Below are positions 51,946-61,093 of a stretch of DNA of 64,000 nt, one piece after another; the stretch's first letter is position 1; every line of letters starts with the position of its first letter. The notes under the pieces are model-generated. The model saw only the letters and a program-made list of their open reading frames with translations. It was not told the origin of the DNA and made no database searches. Location: positions 3,224,001 through 3,288,000 of the forward strand of contig NZ_CP012333.1 of assembly GCF_001263205.1 (NCBI RefSeq), in the 5' to 3' direction. Origin of the DNA: Labilithrix luteola (lineage in GTDB: Bacteria; Myxococcota_A; Polyangia; Polyangiales; Polyangiaceae). The position numbers and the translations under genes were made by a program.

Positions 51946-54426
51946 ATGTCACATCCCGGAGGGACGAGGGAACACGTCGTGACGCGCACAAAGGGGACCC
52001 ATCCTTTGTCCGCACGAGGGCAGTCTGGCGGGGCGCCCCCCGCAGCCAAGGAGCGCGCGCCGAGTGGCCCGCTCTCGACCCACGAGCTGGAGCTGATGAA
52101 CGCCTATTGGCGAGCCTGCAATTACCTATCGGTGGGCATGATCTACCTGAAGGACAATCCGCTGCTGCGGAGGCCGCTTCGGGCGCAAGACGTGAAGCAT
52201 CGATTGCTCGGCCACTGGGGCGCGAGCCCAGCCCTCTCCTTCGTATGGGTTCACATGAACCGGATGATCGTCAAAGACGATCTCGACGTCATCTTCGTCG
52301 CTGGACCCGGCCATGGCGCTCCGGGCGTGCTCGGACCGAGCTATCTCGAGGGGACCTATTCGGAGATCTACGCGGACAAGAGCGAAGACGAAGAGGGAAT
52401 GCAGAGATTCTTCAAGCAATTCTCCTTCCCGGGACACATCGGAAGCCACGTCACGCCGGAGACTCCAGGGTCCATCCACGAGGGCGGTGAGCTCGGTTAC
52501 AGCCTTTCGCATGCTTACGGCATGGCGTTCGACAATCCCGACCTCATCGTGGCGTGCGTGGTGGGCGATGGCGAGGCCGAGACCGGACCTCTCGCGACGG
52601 CCTGGCATTCGAACAAATTCGTCAATCCCATTCGCGACGGCGCGGTCCTACCGATTTTGAACCTCAATGGGTACAAGATCGCCAATCCGACCATCCTTGC
52701 ACGCATCAGTCGAGAGGAGCTCGAAGCACTGTTCGTCGGATATGGCTACAAGCCCTATTTCGTCGAAGGCAGCGATCCGGCGGAGATGCATCAGAAGATG
52801 GCGGACACGCTCGAGCGCGCCATCCAGGACATCCGTACGGCGCAGCGCACGGCGCGACAGTCGAATGTTGCCTCGCGTCCTCGTTGGCCGATGATCGTAT
52901 TGCGTTCGCCCAAGGGCTGGACCGGGCCGAAGGAGCTCGATGGTCACAAGCTCGAAGGCACCTGGCGCTCTCACCAGGTTCCTTTCGCTGCCGTTCGTGA
53001 GAATCCCTCACACCTCCAGGCACTCGAGACCTGGATGCGCAGCTACAAGCCCGAAGAGCTCTTCGATGCCGCCGGAAGGCTCGTTCCGGAGCTTCGCGCG
53101 CTCCCACCCAAAGGACCGCGACGCATGAGCGCGAACCCGCATGCCAACGGAGGCGTGCTCCGCAAACCGCTGAAGCTCCCCGATTTCCGTGCGTACGGCG
53201 TCGAAGTCGCCGCGCACGGCACGAGGTTGTACGAGAACACGAAACCCCTCGGCGAGTTCTTGCGCGACGTGATGCGAAACAATCCGACGATCTTCCGCGT
53301 CTTCGGACCGGACGAGACGGCGTCGAATCGACTGCAGGCCATCTACGAAGTGAGCAAGAAAGTCTGGATGGCAGACATGCTGCCGGAAGACGCCGACGGC
53401 GGAGAGCTGTCCCGCGATGGACGCGTGATGGAGATGTTGTCGGAGCACACGTTGCTCGGCTGGCTGGAGGGTTATCTCCTGACCGGACGCCACGGCCTCT
53501 TCCACACCTACGAGGCCTTCGCCCACGTCGTCGATTCGATGTTCAACCAGCACGCAAAGTGGTTGGACATCAGCAAGAACAAGGTGGACTGGCGCGCTCC
53601 TGTCGCCTCGGAAAACATCCTGCTCTCCTCGACCGTGTGGCGCCAAGACCACAATGGGTTTTCGCATCAAGATCCGGGATTCATCGATCTCGTCAGCAAC
53701 AAAGGGGCATCGGTCACACGGATTTATCTTCCGCCGGATGCCAACACGCTTTTGACCATTGCCGATCGCTGTCTGCGCAGTACGGACTGCATCAACGTCA
53801 TCGTCGCCGACAAGCAGAAGCACCTCCAGTTCACGTCGATGGACGAGGCCGTCGTCCATTGCGAGAAGGGACTCGGCATCTGGCGAAGGGCGAGCACCGA
53901 TGACGGCGTCGAGCCCGACGTCGTCCTCGCGTGCTGTGGTGACGTGGCTACGCAGGAAGCGCTCGCAGCGGCCTCGATTCTCCGCGAGCGCGTTCCCGAT
54001 CTGAAGCTGCGCTTCGTCAACGTCGTCGACTTGTTCAAGCTGCTGCCCTCGTCCATCCACCCCGCGGGCTCGGCGGAGCGTGACATCGCCGGTCTCTTCA
54101 CGACCGACAGACCGATCATCTTCAACTTCCACGGTTACCCGTGGCTCGTCCACAAGCTCACCTATCGCTTCGAGAGCCACGAAAACCTGCACGTCCACGG
54201 CTATCGAGAGAAGGGCAACATCAATACGCCGCTCGAGCTCGCCATTCTGAACTCGACCTCGCGTTTCGATCTCGTCATCGACGTCATCGACCGCGTTCCC
54301 AAACTCCAATCGAAGGCGGCGCATTTGAAGGACGAAATGAAGAACGCCATCATCGACAATGTCCGATATGCGCACGTGCACGGAGAAGACCGTGCCGAAA
54401 TTACCAATTGGACGTGGCCCGACTGA
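51946..54426 (+). CDS. xfp: Xylulose-5-phosphate/fructose-6-phosphate phosphoketolase
   Basis: The 826-residue thiamine-diphosphate enzyme has family blocks GPGHGAPGVLGPSYLEGTY, SHVTPETPGSIHEGGELGYS and the ThDP motif GDGEAETGPLATAWHSNKF, and ends with NFHGYPWLVHKLTYR. It splits xylulose-5-phosphate or fructose-6-phosphate with phosphate to acetyl phosphate plus an aldose phosphate, giving ATP with little oxidation. ATG 51946 has GGAGAG 6 nt upstream. The length is typical. The N-terminal 45 residues form an extra leader. Confidence 0.96.
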   Translation: MSHPGGTREHVVTRTKGTHPLSARGQSGGAPPAAKERAPSGPLSTHELELMNAYWRACNYLSVGMIYLKDNPLLRRPLRAQDVKHRLLGHWGASPALSFVWVHMNRMIVKDDLDVIFVAGPGHGAPGVLGPSYLEGTYSEIYADKSEDEEGMQRFFKQFSFPGHIGSHVTPETPGSIHEGGELGYSLSHAYGMAFDNPDLIVACVVGDGEAETGPLATAWHSNKFVNPIRDGAVLPILNLNGYKIANPTILARISREELEALFVGYGYKPYFVEGSDPAEMHQKMADTLERAIQDIRTAQRTARQSNVASRPRWPMIVLRSPKGWTGPKELDGHKLEGTWRSHQVPFAAVRENPSHLQALETWMRSYKPEELFDAAGRLVPELRALPPKGPRRMSANPHANGGVLRKPLKLPDFRAYGVEVAAHGTRLYENTKPLGEFLRDVMRNNPTIFRVFGPDETASNRLQAIYEVSKKVWMADMLPEDADGGELSRDGRVMEMLSEHTLLGWLEGYLLTGRHGLFHTYEAFAHVVDSMFNQHAKWLDISKNKVDWRAPVASENILLSSTVWRQDHNGFSHQDPGFIDLVSNKGASVTRIYLPPDANTLLTIADRCLRSTDCINVIVADKQKHLQFTSMDEAVVHCEKGLGIWRRASTDDGVEPDVVLACCGDVATQEALAAASILRERVPDLKLRFVNVVDLFKLLPSSIHPAGSAERDIAGLFTTDRPIIFNFHGYPWLVHKLTYRFESHENLHVHGYREKGNINTPLELAILNSTSRFDLVIDVIDRVPKLQSKAAHLKDEMKNAIIDNVRYAHVHGEDRAEITNWTWPD

Positions 54427-54472
54427 GAGACACCGTCCGTCGTTCCGGTGCTAGAGTTCTGGCCCCTCGACA

Positions 54473-54976
54473 ATGATCGTGGCGCTCGACGTCGACTATG
54501 GAAGCGAGCGGACGCTCGCGGCTTGGGTGGCCTTCCAGGCTTGGGGCGATGAGCGCGCAAGCGGCGAAGGGACGATGCGGTTTCCGCCCGGCGCGGAGGA
54601 CTACGAGCCGGGGCAGTTCTTTCGGCGCGAGCTGCGATACCTCGTGCCCTTGATCGAAGGACTCGCGACGCCGCCCGAGATCATCGTCGTCGATGGGTAC
54701 GTTTGGCTCGGCAAGGAGAGGCCCGGACTCGGGTTTCACCTGCACGAGGCAATTGGCGGAACCACCGTCGTCGGCGTCGCCAAGCGGCCGTTCCACGAAA
54801 ACAACGAGGCCGTGGCGGTGTTGCGTGGTGAGAGCAAGCAGCCCGTCTTCGTAACCGCCATCGGCATGGACGTCGCCAAGGCGGCCGACGCCGTCGCCCA
54901 CATGGCGGGGGAATTTCGGATCCCGACGCTGCTGAAGCTCGTCGACCAGCTGGCGCGCGAAACCGTCTCCGCGTGA
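54473..54976 (+). CDS. nfi: Endonuclease V family protein (short form)
   Basis: This 167-residue protein is shorter than the usual 220. The three acidic metal ligands of endonuclease V are present: Asp6 (ALDVDYG), Glu53 (FFRRELRYLVPL) and Asp74 (VVDGYVWLGKERPGLGFHLH). The family cleaves next to deoxyinosine and repairs deaminated adenine. The usual YxPGxLxFRE block reads YEPGQFFRRE. It lies upstream of the dioxygenase/AlkB pair in a DNA-repair neighbourhood. Confidence 0.85.
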   Translation: MIVALDVDYGSERTLAAWVAFQAWGDERASGEGTMRFPPGAEDYEPGQFFRRELRYLVPLIEGLATPPEIIVVDGYVWLGKERPGLGFHLHEAIGGTTVVGVAKRPFHENNEAVAVLRGESKQPVFVTAIGMDVAKAADAVAHMAGEFRIPTLLKLVDQLARETVSA

Positions 54977-55055
54977 GACGCGAATTCGAAAGCAAGCGGC
55001 GGAGTGGCAAGGGCGCCGAGGAGGTCTAGGTTCGAAGGCGACGGGAGATACGACC

Positions 55056-55781
55056 ATGCTCGCGCTTTCGAAGCCTCATTCCGAAGATCGCGTCGCGTCC
55101 ATCGACTGGCAGCACGTCGAACGCGAGCTCGACGCTCAGGGCAACGCTGTCGTTCCGGCACTGTTGAGCCACGCCGAATGCGGCGCGATCGAGTCGCTCT
55201 ACGCCAAGGACGCGGGGTTCCGGAGCCGCGTCGTCATGGGTCGCCACGGCTTCGGGCGCGGCGAGTACAAGTACTTCGCGTATCCCCTGCCCTCGCTCGT
55301 GCAGGAATTGCGAACGGCGCTCTATCCGCGGCTCGCGCCCATCGCCAATCGCTGGAACGAGGCGATGAGGATCGACGTGCGCTTCCCCGCCGACCACGCG
55401 GAATTCCTAGTGCGCTGCCATGAGGCCGGTCAGGAGCGGCCCACGCCGCTGCTGTTGCAGTACGAAGCCGGCGACTACAACTGCCTTCACCAAGATCTCT
55501 ATGGCGAGCACGTCTTCCCACTCCAGGTCGCCGTGCTGCTCTCCGAACCGGAGCGCGACTTCACCGGCGGCGAGTTCGTCATGACCGAGCAGCGACCACG
55601 CATGCAATCGAGGCCGATGGTGGTGCCGCTGCGCCAAGGCGATGCGGTCGTGTTCGCGGTGAATCATCGGCCCGTCCAGGGCACGCGCGGGATCTACCGC
55701 GTGCAGCTGCGCCATGGCGTGAGCCGCCTCCGAAGTGGACGACGACACACGCTCGGCATCATCTTCCACGACGCCTCATGA
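55056..55781 (+). CDS. 2-oxoglutarate/Fe(II) dioxygenase
   Basis: The 241-residue protein has the jelly-roll iron site HQD at 145-147 and distal His220 in RHGVSRLRSGRRHTLGIIFHD, where Arg230 would bind 2-oxoglutarate. It belongs to the prolyl-4-hydroxylase-like group often found next to AlkB. The stop codon overlaps the AlkB start (ATGA), so the two are coupled. The substrate, alkylated DNA or a protein, is unknown. Confidence 0.85.
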   Translation: MLALSKPHSEDRVASIDWQHVERELDAQGNAVVPALLSHAECGAIESLYAKDAGFRSRVVMGRHGFGRGEYKYFAYPLPSLVQELRTALYPRLAPIANRWNEAMRIDVRFPADHAEFLVRCHEAGQERPTPLLLQYEAGDYNCLHQDLYGEHVFPLQVAVLLSEPERDFTGGEFVMTEQRPRMQSRPMVVPLRQGDAVVFAVNHRPVQGTRGIYRVQLRHGVSRLRSGRRHTLGIIFHDAS

Positions 55782-56434
55782 CCACGCGCCAGCTGAGTCT
55801 CGGTGCCTTCGATCCGCCACGCGAGGAGCTCGGCCCGGGCGCGGTGCTCCTTCGGCGATTCGCCTTTTCGTATGACGAAGAGCGAACGTTGGTCGCCGCG
55901 ATCGACACCATCGTGGAAGCAGCTCCGTTCCGTCACATGATCACGCCCGGAGGCTTTCGCATGTCGGTCGCGATGACCAACGCGGGTGCGCTCGGCTGGG
56001 TGACCGATCTGTCCGGCTACCGTTACACGCCGCGCGATCCCGAGAGCGATCGGCCTTGGCCCGCCATTCCCTCGTGTCTGCTGCGACTCGCTTCGCGTGC
56101 TGCAAAAAGCGGCGGTTTCGACGGCTTCGTTCCCGACGCTTGTCTCGTCAACCGCTACGAGCCCGAGGCGCGCATGACGCTCCACCAAGACAAGAACGAG
56201 CGCGACTTCGCGGCGCCCATCGTCTCCGTATCGCTCGGCATTCCCGCCGTCTTTCTCTGGGGCGGCGAAAAGCGAAACGACACCGCGAAGCGCGTTCCGC
56301 TCGCGCATGGTGACGTCGTCGTGTGGGGCGGCCCATCGCGGCTGCGCTTCCACGGCGTCTTGCCGCTGAAAGACGACGAGCATCCGCTGCTCGGAAGGCA
56401 GCGCCTCAACCTCACCTTCCGAAAGGCCGGCTGA
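55778..56434 (+). CDS. alkB: AlkB-type alkylated-DNA dioxygenase
   Basis: The 218-residue protein has iron ligands HQD at 136-138, His192 in RFHGV, and the AlkB signature RLNLTFR (209-215), whose Arg residues bind 2-oxoglutarate. The lid block LVNRYEPEARMTLHQDKNE is typical. It removes methyl groups from 1-methyladenine and 3-methylcytosine by oxidation. It is coupled to the upstream dioxygenase by a 4-nt overlap. No Ada regulator is in view. Confidence 0.95.
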   Translation: MTTRQLSLGAFDPPREELGPGAVLLRRFAFSYDEERTLVAAIDTIVEAAPFRHMITPGGFRMSVAMTNAGALGWVTDLSGYRYTPRDPESDRPWPAIPSCLLRLASRAAKSGGFDGFVPDACLVNRYEPEARMTLHQDKNERDFAAPIVSVSLGIPAVFLWGGEKRNDTAKRVPLAHGDVVVWGGPSRLRFHGVLPLKDDEHPLLGRQRLNLTFRKAG

Positions 56435-56498
56435 GGCGAAAATCGACGGACGGCCCGAGTATTCGGAGTGGCCTTGTTCGGGCATACTTCCGCCCCCG

Positions 56499-56888
56499 AT
56501 GCTCTACGCCATCTTCTGTTACGACTCCGAGAGCGAGGTCGGCGCCTGGACGCCCGAGCAAGACAAGGCTGCGATCGAGAAGCTCGCCGTCGTCCAGGAG
56601 AAGCTCTCCAAGCAAGGTCGGCTCGGCCCTGTCGCGCGCCTCGCGCCCACCAAGCGCGCGCGCACGGTGAAGAAGGGACGTGACGCGTTCATCGTCGACG
56701 GCCCGTTCGCCGAAACGAAAGAGGCGCTGCTCGGCTTCTTCGTCGTCGATTGCGCGAACGAGCAAGAGGCCATCGAAGCCGCGCAGGAGCTCGGCCGGGC
56801 CAGCAGCTCGGGTGGGTCCTACGAGGTCAGGCCGTTCACCGTCTTCCTACCCGGCGCGACGTTTCCGGCGCTCGTGCCCACCCAGTAA
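56499..56888 (+). CDS. YciI/DGPF-domain protein
   Basis: This 129-residue protein is one YCII-related domain, with its marker DGPFAETKEALLGFF and a starting strand MLYAIFCYDSES. The family forms small ferredoxin-like dimers of unknown function that often accompany ECF sigma factors. No sigma gene is next to it here. It is followed by a VOC-family protein on the same strand (136 nt apart). Confidence 0.88.
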   Translation: MLYAIFCYDSESEVGAWTPEQDKAAIEKLAVVQEKLSKQGRLGPVARLAPTKRARTVKKGRDAFIVDGPFAETKEALLGFFVVDCANEQEAIEAAQELGRASSSGGSYEVRPFTVFLPGATFPALVPTQ

Positions 56889-57023
56889 ACGGGCGCACGA
56901 AAGAGGCTGAGAGAAAAATTCGAGGGCCTTGTCGATCTGGCCCCCTCGTGATTGTCGTCTCTTCGAAGAGCCAAAAACCGCGGGCCTGCACGTTGCAACC
57001 CGAGCGCTCGAGAGGAGAATCCC

Positions 57024-57452
57024 ATGCCCATCGCGAGTCTGAACCCGTACCTCAACCTCAGCGGCAACGCCGAAAAGGCCATCAAGCTCTACGAGACCGC
57101 GCTCGGCGCGAAGGTCGAGCACCTGATGCGCATGGGTGACGTCCCGTCCACCGATGCGGTCTCGTCCGACGACAAGAACCGCGTCATGCATGCCGCGCTG
57201 CGCATCGGCCCGAGCGTGCTCATGCTCAGTGACGGCAGCCCCGGCGATCCACGCATCGAGCAGAGCAACGTCAGCGTCGCCCTGCATTTCACGGATGCCG
57301 ACGAGGCCACGAAGACCTTCGACGCCCTCGCTGCGGGCGGCAAGGTCACCCAGCCGCTCATCGACACCTTCTGGGGCGCCAAGTTCGGCATGCTCACGGA
57401 CGCGTTCGGCGTGCACTGGATGTTCAACTGCGAAAGCCAGAAGAAGGGCTGA
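57024..57452 (+). CDS. VOC-family (PhnB/3-demethylubiquinone methyltransferase-like) protein
   Basis: The 142-residue protein starts at ATG 57024, with AGAGGAG about 8 nt upstream. It is a glyoxalase-fold protein of the PhnB type: LNPYLNLSGNAEKAIKLYET, VMHAALRIGPSVLMLSDGSP, and FWGAKFGMLTDAFGVHWMF. Proteins of this group often lack glyoxalase activity, and their role is unclear. It follows the YciI gene, and both are small stress-associated families. Confidence 0.9.
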   Translation: MPIASLNPYLNLSGNAEKAIKLYETALGAKVEHLMRMGDVPSTDAVSSDDKNRVMHAALRIGPSVLMLSDGSPGDPRIEQSNVSVALHFTDADEATKTFDALAAGGKVTQPLIDTFWGAKFGMLTDAFGVHWMFNCESQKKG

Positions 57453-57514
57453 CGGCTGACACGGGAAAAGCCCAGCCGGAGCGCAACGGCCCGTCCCCGC
57501 GAAGGCAGACCTTC

Positions 57515-57550
57515 CGCGCCCGCGCGACGAGCGATAGGCTCGCGGGCGCG
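57515..57550. promoter_or_regulatory. Inverted repeat directly before the thiolase start
   Basis: Perfect 10-bp arms CGCGCCCGCG (57515-57524) and CGCGGGCGCG (57541-57550) flank 16 nt; the second arm touches the ATG at 57551. In RNA the hairpin would cover the ribosome-binding region, and no ribosome site is visible. Confidence 0.45.
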
Positions 57551-58765
57551 ATGTCCGCCACTTCTGCGCTCCGTCCGGCCTATCTCGTCCATGCGGTTCG
57601 TTCGCCCATCGGCAAACACCGAGGTGCGCTCGCGCCGGTTCGCGCCGACGATCTCGCCGCGCTCATGATCACGGCAATCGGCGAGCGGTCGCCGTCGCTC
57701 CTTGCGCGCGTCGACCACGTGGTGTTCGGGGCGACGAACCAGGCGGGCGACGACAATCGCAACGTCGCCCGCATGGCGGCACTTCTCGCTGGCCTTCCCT
57801 ACGAAGTGCCCGCGCTGACCGTGAACCGCCTTTGTGGCTCGGGCCTCGAAGCCGTGAGCGACGCGGCTCGGCGCATCGCGACCGGTGACGCAGAGTGCGT
57901 CATCGCCGGTGGCGTGGAGAGCATGACGCGCGCGCCGTTCGTGTTCGGCAAGAGCGACGAGCCGTTCCCGCGCACGCCGCCGAAGGTCTACGACACGAGC
58001 CTCGGCTGGCGCTTCGAGAACCCCAAGATGGCGCAGCGCTTCCCGCTCCAGTCGATGGGCGAGACGGCCGAGAACGTCGCCGAGAAGTGGAAGATCACGC
58101 GCGATGAGCAGGACGCCTTCGCGCTCGCATCGCACGAGAAGGCCACGCGCGCGATTGCCGCCGGCGAGTTCGCCGCCGAGCTCGTGCCCGTCGTCATCCC
58201 GCAAAAGAAGGGCGAGCCCACGATCGTCGCGGCCGACGAATCCCCCCGCGCCGACGCGTCGCTCGCGTCGCTCGCGAAGCTCCAACCGGTCTTCCGCAAG
58301 GGTGGCTCGGTCACCGCGGGCAACAGCTCGCCGCTCAACGACGGCGCCAGCGCGGTCATGGTGGTGAGCGAAGCCGTGCTCAAGGCCGAAAATCTCGAGC
58401 CCCTCGCGCGGATCGTCTCGCACGCCACCGTGGGCGTCGAACCGAATTTCATGGGCGAAGGGCCCATCCCCGCCGGCAAGAAGGCGCTCGACCGCGCAGG
58501 CTTCACCGTCGCCGACCTCGATCTCGTCGAGCTCAACGAGGCGTTCGCCGCGCAGTCGATCGCCTGCATTCGCGGCCTCGAGCTCGATCCGTCGCGCGTC
58601 AACGTGCGCGGCGGCGCCATTGCACTCGGTCACCCCATCGGCTCGAGCGGCTGCCGCGTGCTCGTGAGCCTCGTCCACGCCATGCGCGCGCGCAACGCAA
58701 AGCGAGGCATGGCCGCGCTGTGCATCGGCGTCGGCCAGGGCATCGCCATGTGCGTCGAGCGCTGA
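57551..58765 (+). CDS. Thiolase (acetyl-CoA acyltransferase)
   Basis: The 404-residue protein has the thiolase residues: acyl-carrying Cys95 in NRLCGSG, His361 in LGHPIG, and Cys391 in CIGVGQG. Signature GGVESMTRAPF is also present. It catalyses condensation or cleavage of acyl-CoA in fatty-acid oxidation or ketoacid and polymer pathways; the C-terminal Cys fits either direction. The next gene overlaps its end. Confidence 0.95.
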   Translation: MSATSALRPAYLVHAVRSPIGKHRGALAPVRADDLAALMITAIGERSPSLLARVDHVVFGATNQAGDDNRNVARMAALLAGLPYEVPALTVNRLCGSGLEAVSDAARRIATGDAECVIAGGVESMTRAPFVFGKSDEPFPRTPPKVYDTSLGWRFENPKMAQRFPLQSMGETAENVAEKWKITRDEQDAFALASHEKATRAIAAGEFAAELVPVVIPQKKGEPTIVAADESPRADASLASLAKLQPVFRKGGSVTAGNSSPLNDGASAVMVVSEAVLKAENLEPLARIVSHATVGVEPNFMGEGPIPAGKKALDRAGFTVADLDLVELNEAFAAQSIACIRGLELDPSRVNVRGGAIALGHPIGSSGCRVLVSLVHAMRARNAKRGMAALCIGVGQGIAMCVER

Positions 58766-59685
58766 GGAGAAGCCGCCTGCGTCCTTCGCGTGAGCCGCCG
58801 CCAGGAGCGCCCTGGGATCTCCCGATTGCGGAGGCCCCCTTCGCGTTCGTGGATCTCGAGATGACCGGGCTCGATCCCGCCAAGGATCGCGTGGTCGAGA
58901 TCTGCATCGAGCGCGTCCAGGGCGGCGACGTGCGCGATCGCATCCACACGCTCGTGCGGCCGGAGACGTTGATTCTCCCGCCGAGCGCGCCGGTCGCGCC
59001 GATCGCCGCTGTGGACGTCGGCTCGACCGACGCGGAGAGCCAGCCGACGCCGGAGGTCGGCAACGCGAACATCCACGGCATTTTCGCGAGCGCACTCGCC
59101 GGGGCCCCCGTGTTCGCCTCCCTCGTCGATCACGTCACGGCCCTGCTTGATGGGGCCGTGCTCGTGGCGCACGGCGCATCGTGGGACGTGGCCTTTCTCG
59201 AGGCCGAGCTCGCGCGCGCAGGAAGTGCGACGCGCATCCCTTTCTACATCGACACGCTGAACCTCTCACGGCGCACGTTCGGCCTGCCGCGCCACTCTCT
59301 CGACGCCCTACGCGAGCATTTCGGCCTGGATCGCTCGCGGGCCCACCGCGCCGATGCCGACGTGGCCGCCTTGCGAGCGGTCTGGGAGCGCTGCCTTCAG
59401 GCGCTGGAACCCTCTACGGCGCGCGACGTGTGGGAGGTTCGCATCGCGGAAAAGCGCGCCCGCGAGCAAATCCTTGCAGAATGCAAGAGCGCCATCGAGG
59501 CCAAAGTCCCGGTCGAGGTGGTTTACCGCCCCCGGGCCCGTAAACCCGAGCCAATGCGCATGGTCCTCGTGGAACTCCTGACAGGACTCGACCCCCCACG
59601 GGTGATCGGCTATCAGCTCCCCGGGCGCGGTCGCCGTGAGCTAAGGGCCGACCGGATCCTTCGAATCGATCGAGTTGAATCCTAA
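58720..59685 (+). CDS. DEDDh exonuclease fused to a WYL-like domain
   Basis: The 321-residue protein has the exonuclease motifs FVDLEMTGLDPAKDRVVEIC (Exo I), VLVAHGASWDVAFLE (Exo II) and HRADADVAAL (Exo III with His). It is related to the DNA polymerase III epsilon proofreading family. The last 75 residues (AIEAKVPVEVVYRPR, then RELRADRILRID) fit a WYL domain, a fold that senses nucleic acids or small ligands. ATG 58720 and GTG 58750 overlap the thiolase end. DNA repair or defence against foreign DNA is possible. Confidence 0.82.
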   Translation: MHRRRPGHRHVRRALRRSRLRPSREPPPGAPWDLPIAEAPFAFVDLEMTGLDPAKDRVVEICIERVQGGDVRDRIHTLVRPETLILPPSAPVAPIAAVDVGSTDAESQPTPEVGNANIHGIFASALAGAPVFASLVDHVTALLDGAVLVAHGASWDVAFLEAELARAGSATRIPFYIDTLNLSRRTFGLPRHSLDALREHFGLDRSRAHRADADVAALRAVWERCLQALEPSTARDVWEVRIAEKRAREQILAECKSAIEAKVPVEVVYRPRARKPEPMRMVLVELLTGLDPPRVIGYQLPGRGRRELRADRILRIDRVES

Positions 59686-59704
59686 ATTTCCGGAGCGATA
59701 CCGA

Positions 59705-61093
59705 ATGCGACGCCTCGCTGTCTCGATGATGGCCCTTGCCTTGCTCGGCGCCGCCGCCTGCGGCGGACCCGACGCCAACACGTCGGGCCGTGACGCGCTC
59801 GCGGACAAGTGGCACAAGCGCGCCGAGCAGAGCTACAAGGCCGGCGACCTCGACGACGCGACCACCGCGATCGACGGCGCCCTCAAGGCCGCTCCCCAAG
59901 ACCCCGAGACGCGCCTCCTCGGGGCGCGCATCGCCCTCGCCAAGCTCGACTACGCCCAGGCGATCAAGCTGACCGAGAACCTGCCGAGCAGCGACGCCAA
60001 GGGCGTTCGCGGCCGCGCGCTCTGGTACTCGGGCGACATCGAGCGCGCCGCCGACGATCTCGAAGACATGCTTCGCGATCCGAACGTGAAGGACAACTGG
60101 GCGCGTGACGTCGCGAAGCTCGCGCGTCGTGGCCAGGGTCGTCATCCGTTCGCGATCGAGGGCGGCATGGTCGCCGCCGTGGAGATGCCGCAGGCCGGCC
60201 CGGCGCTCGTCGTTCCGTGCGAGCTCGAAGGCGAACGCATCCTCGCGCTCGTCTCGACCGCCATGGGCGAGTTCATGATCGACTCCTCGTCGCGCAAGGA
60301 GCCCGCCTGGGTGAACCTTCGCTTCGGCGAGCACCTCGAGGTGAAGGACGTCCCCGCCCTCACCTACGACCTCTCGAACGTGTCGCGTCAGCTCGGCGCG
60401 CCCATCAAGGCGCTCATCGGCGTCAACGCGCTCCGCCACATGCACGTGACGTTCGACCGTCGCGGCTCCCAGTTCGTCGTGCGCAAGAGCGAGCCGGCGG
60501 CGCCGCCCGATGCGAGCCGCGTTCCCCTCGTTTACGTGCGCGGCGGCGGCATGATGATGCGCGCGGCGGTGTCGAGCAAAGACGACGGCCAGGCGCTCCT
60601 CTTCGTCGACTCGGCGCAGTTCTACCCGCTCGCCCTCGACGACGTTCTTCTCAAGCGGTCCGGCGCCGACCTCGCGTCGTTCCGCACGGAGCCGGGCGCA
60701 CCGCAGAACATGAAGCTCGGCATGCTGCCGTACTTCAAGCTCGGCACGCTCGACCTGCCGCAGGTTCCTGCGATGCAGGGCGCGCCGCTCTCCGACTACA
60801 AGTCGAACTTCGACGTCGATCTCGGCGGCGTGGTCGGCGCGGGTCTCCTCTCCGCCTTCCGCGTGACCTTCGGTGACGAAGGCCGCGCGCTCTGGCTCGA
60901 GATCGACCCGGCGCTCATGCAGGGCGCTCCGCAGAACGGCGCGCCGGCCGTCGCCGAGCCGCCCCCGGCTCAAGCGCCTGCGGCTGCACCGACGGCCCCG
61001 GCCGCCGCTCCGAAGGCGGGCGCCGCGCCCAAGCCGGCCGCTCCCAAGGCGCCGGCCAAGCCGAAGGCGGACAGCAAGGGAGCCGCGCAATGA
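59705..61093 (+). CDS. TPR lipoprotein with degenerate retropepsin-like domain
   Basis: The 462-residue protein starts at ATG 59705 after CCGGAG. The lipobox is AAAC. Residues 35-130 are tetratricopeptide helices. Residues 170-270 resemble an aspartyl-protease-like fold (FMIDSSS where proteases have FxxDTGA, and IGVNALRHMHVTFDRRGSQF), so catalytic activity is probably lost. A second such half follows, then an Ala/Pro/Lys tail. Its stop overlaps coaD (ATGA). A periplasmic scaffold is inferred. Confidence 0.75.
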   Translation: MRRLAVSMMALALLGAAACGGPDANTSGRDALADKWHKRAEQSYKAGDLDDATTAIDGALKAAPQDPETRLLGARIALAKLDYAQAIKLTENLPSSDAKGVRGRALWYSGDIERAADDLEDMLRDPNVKDNWARDVAKLARRGQGRHPFAIEGGMVAAVEMPQAGPALVVPCELEGERILALVSTAMGEFMIDSSSRKEPAWVNLRFGEHLEVKDVPALTYDLSNVSRQLGAPIKALIGVNALRHMHVTFDRRGSQFVVRKSEPAAPPDASRVPLVYVRGGGMMMRAAVSSKDDGQALLFVDSAQFYPLALDDVLLKRSGADLASFRTEPGAPQNMKLGMLPYFKLGTLDLPQVPAMQGAPLSDYKSNFDVDLGGVVGAGLLSAFRVTFGDEGRALWLEIDPALMQGAPQNGAPAVAEPPPAQAPAAAPTAPAAAPKAGAAPKPAAPKAPAKPKADSKGAAQ

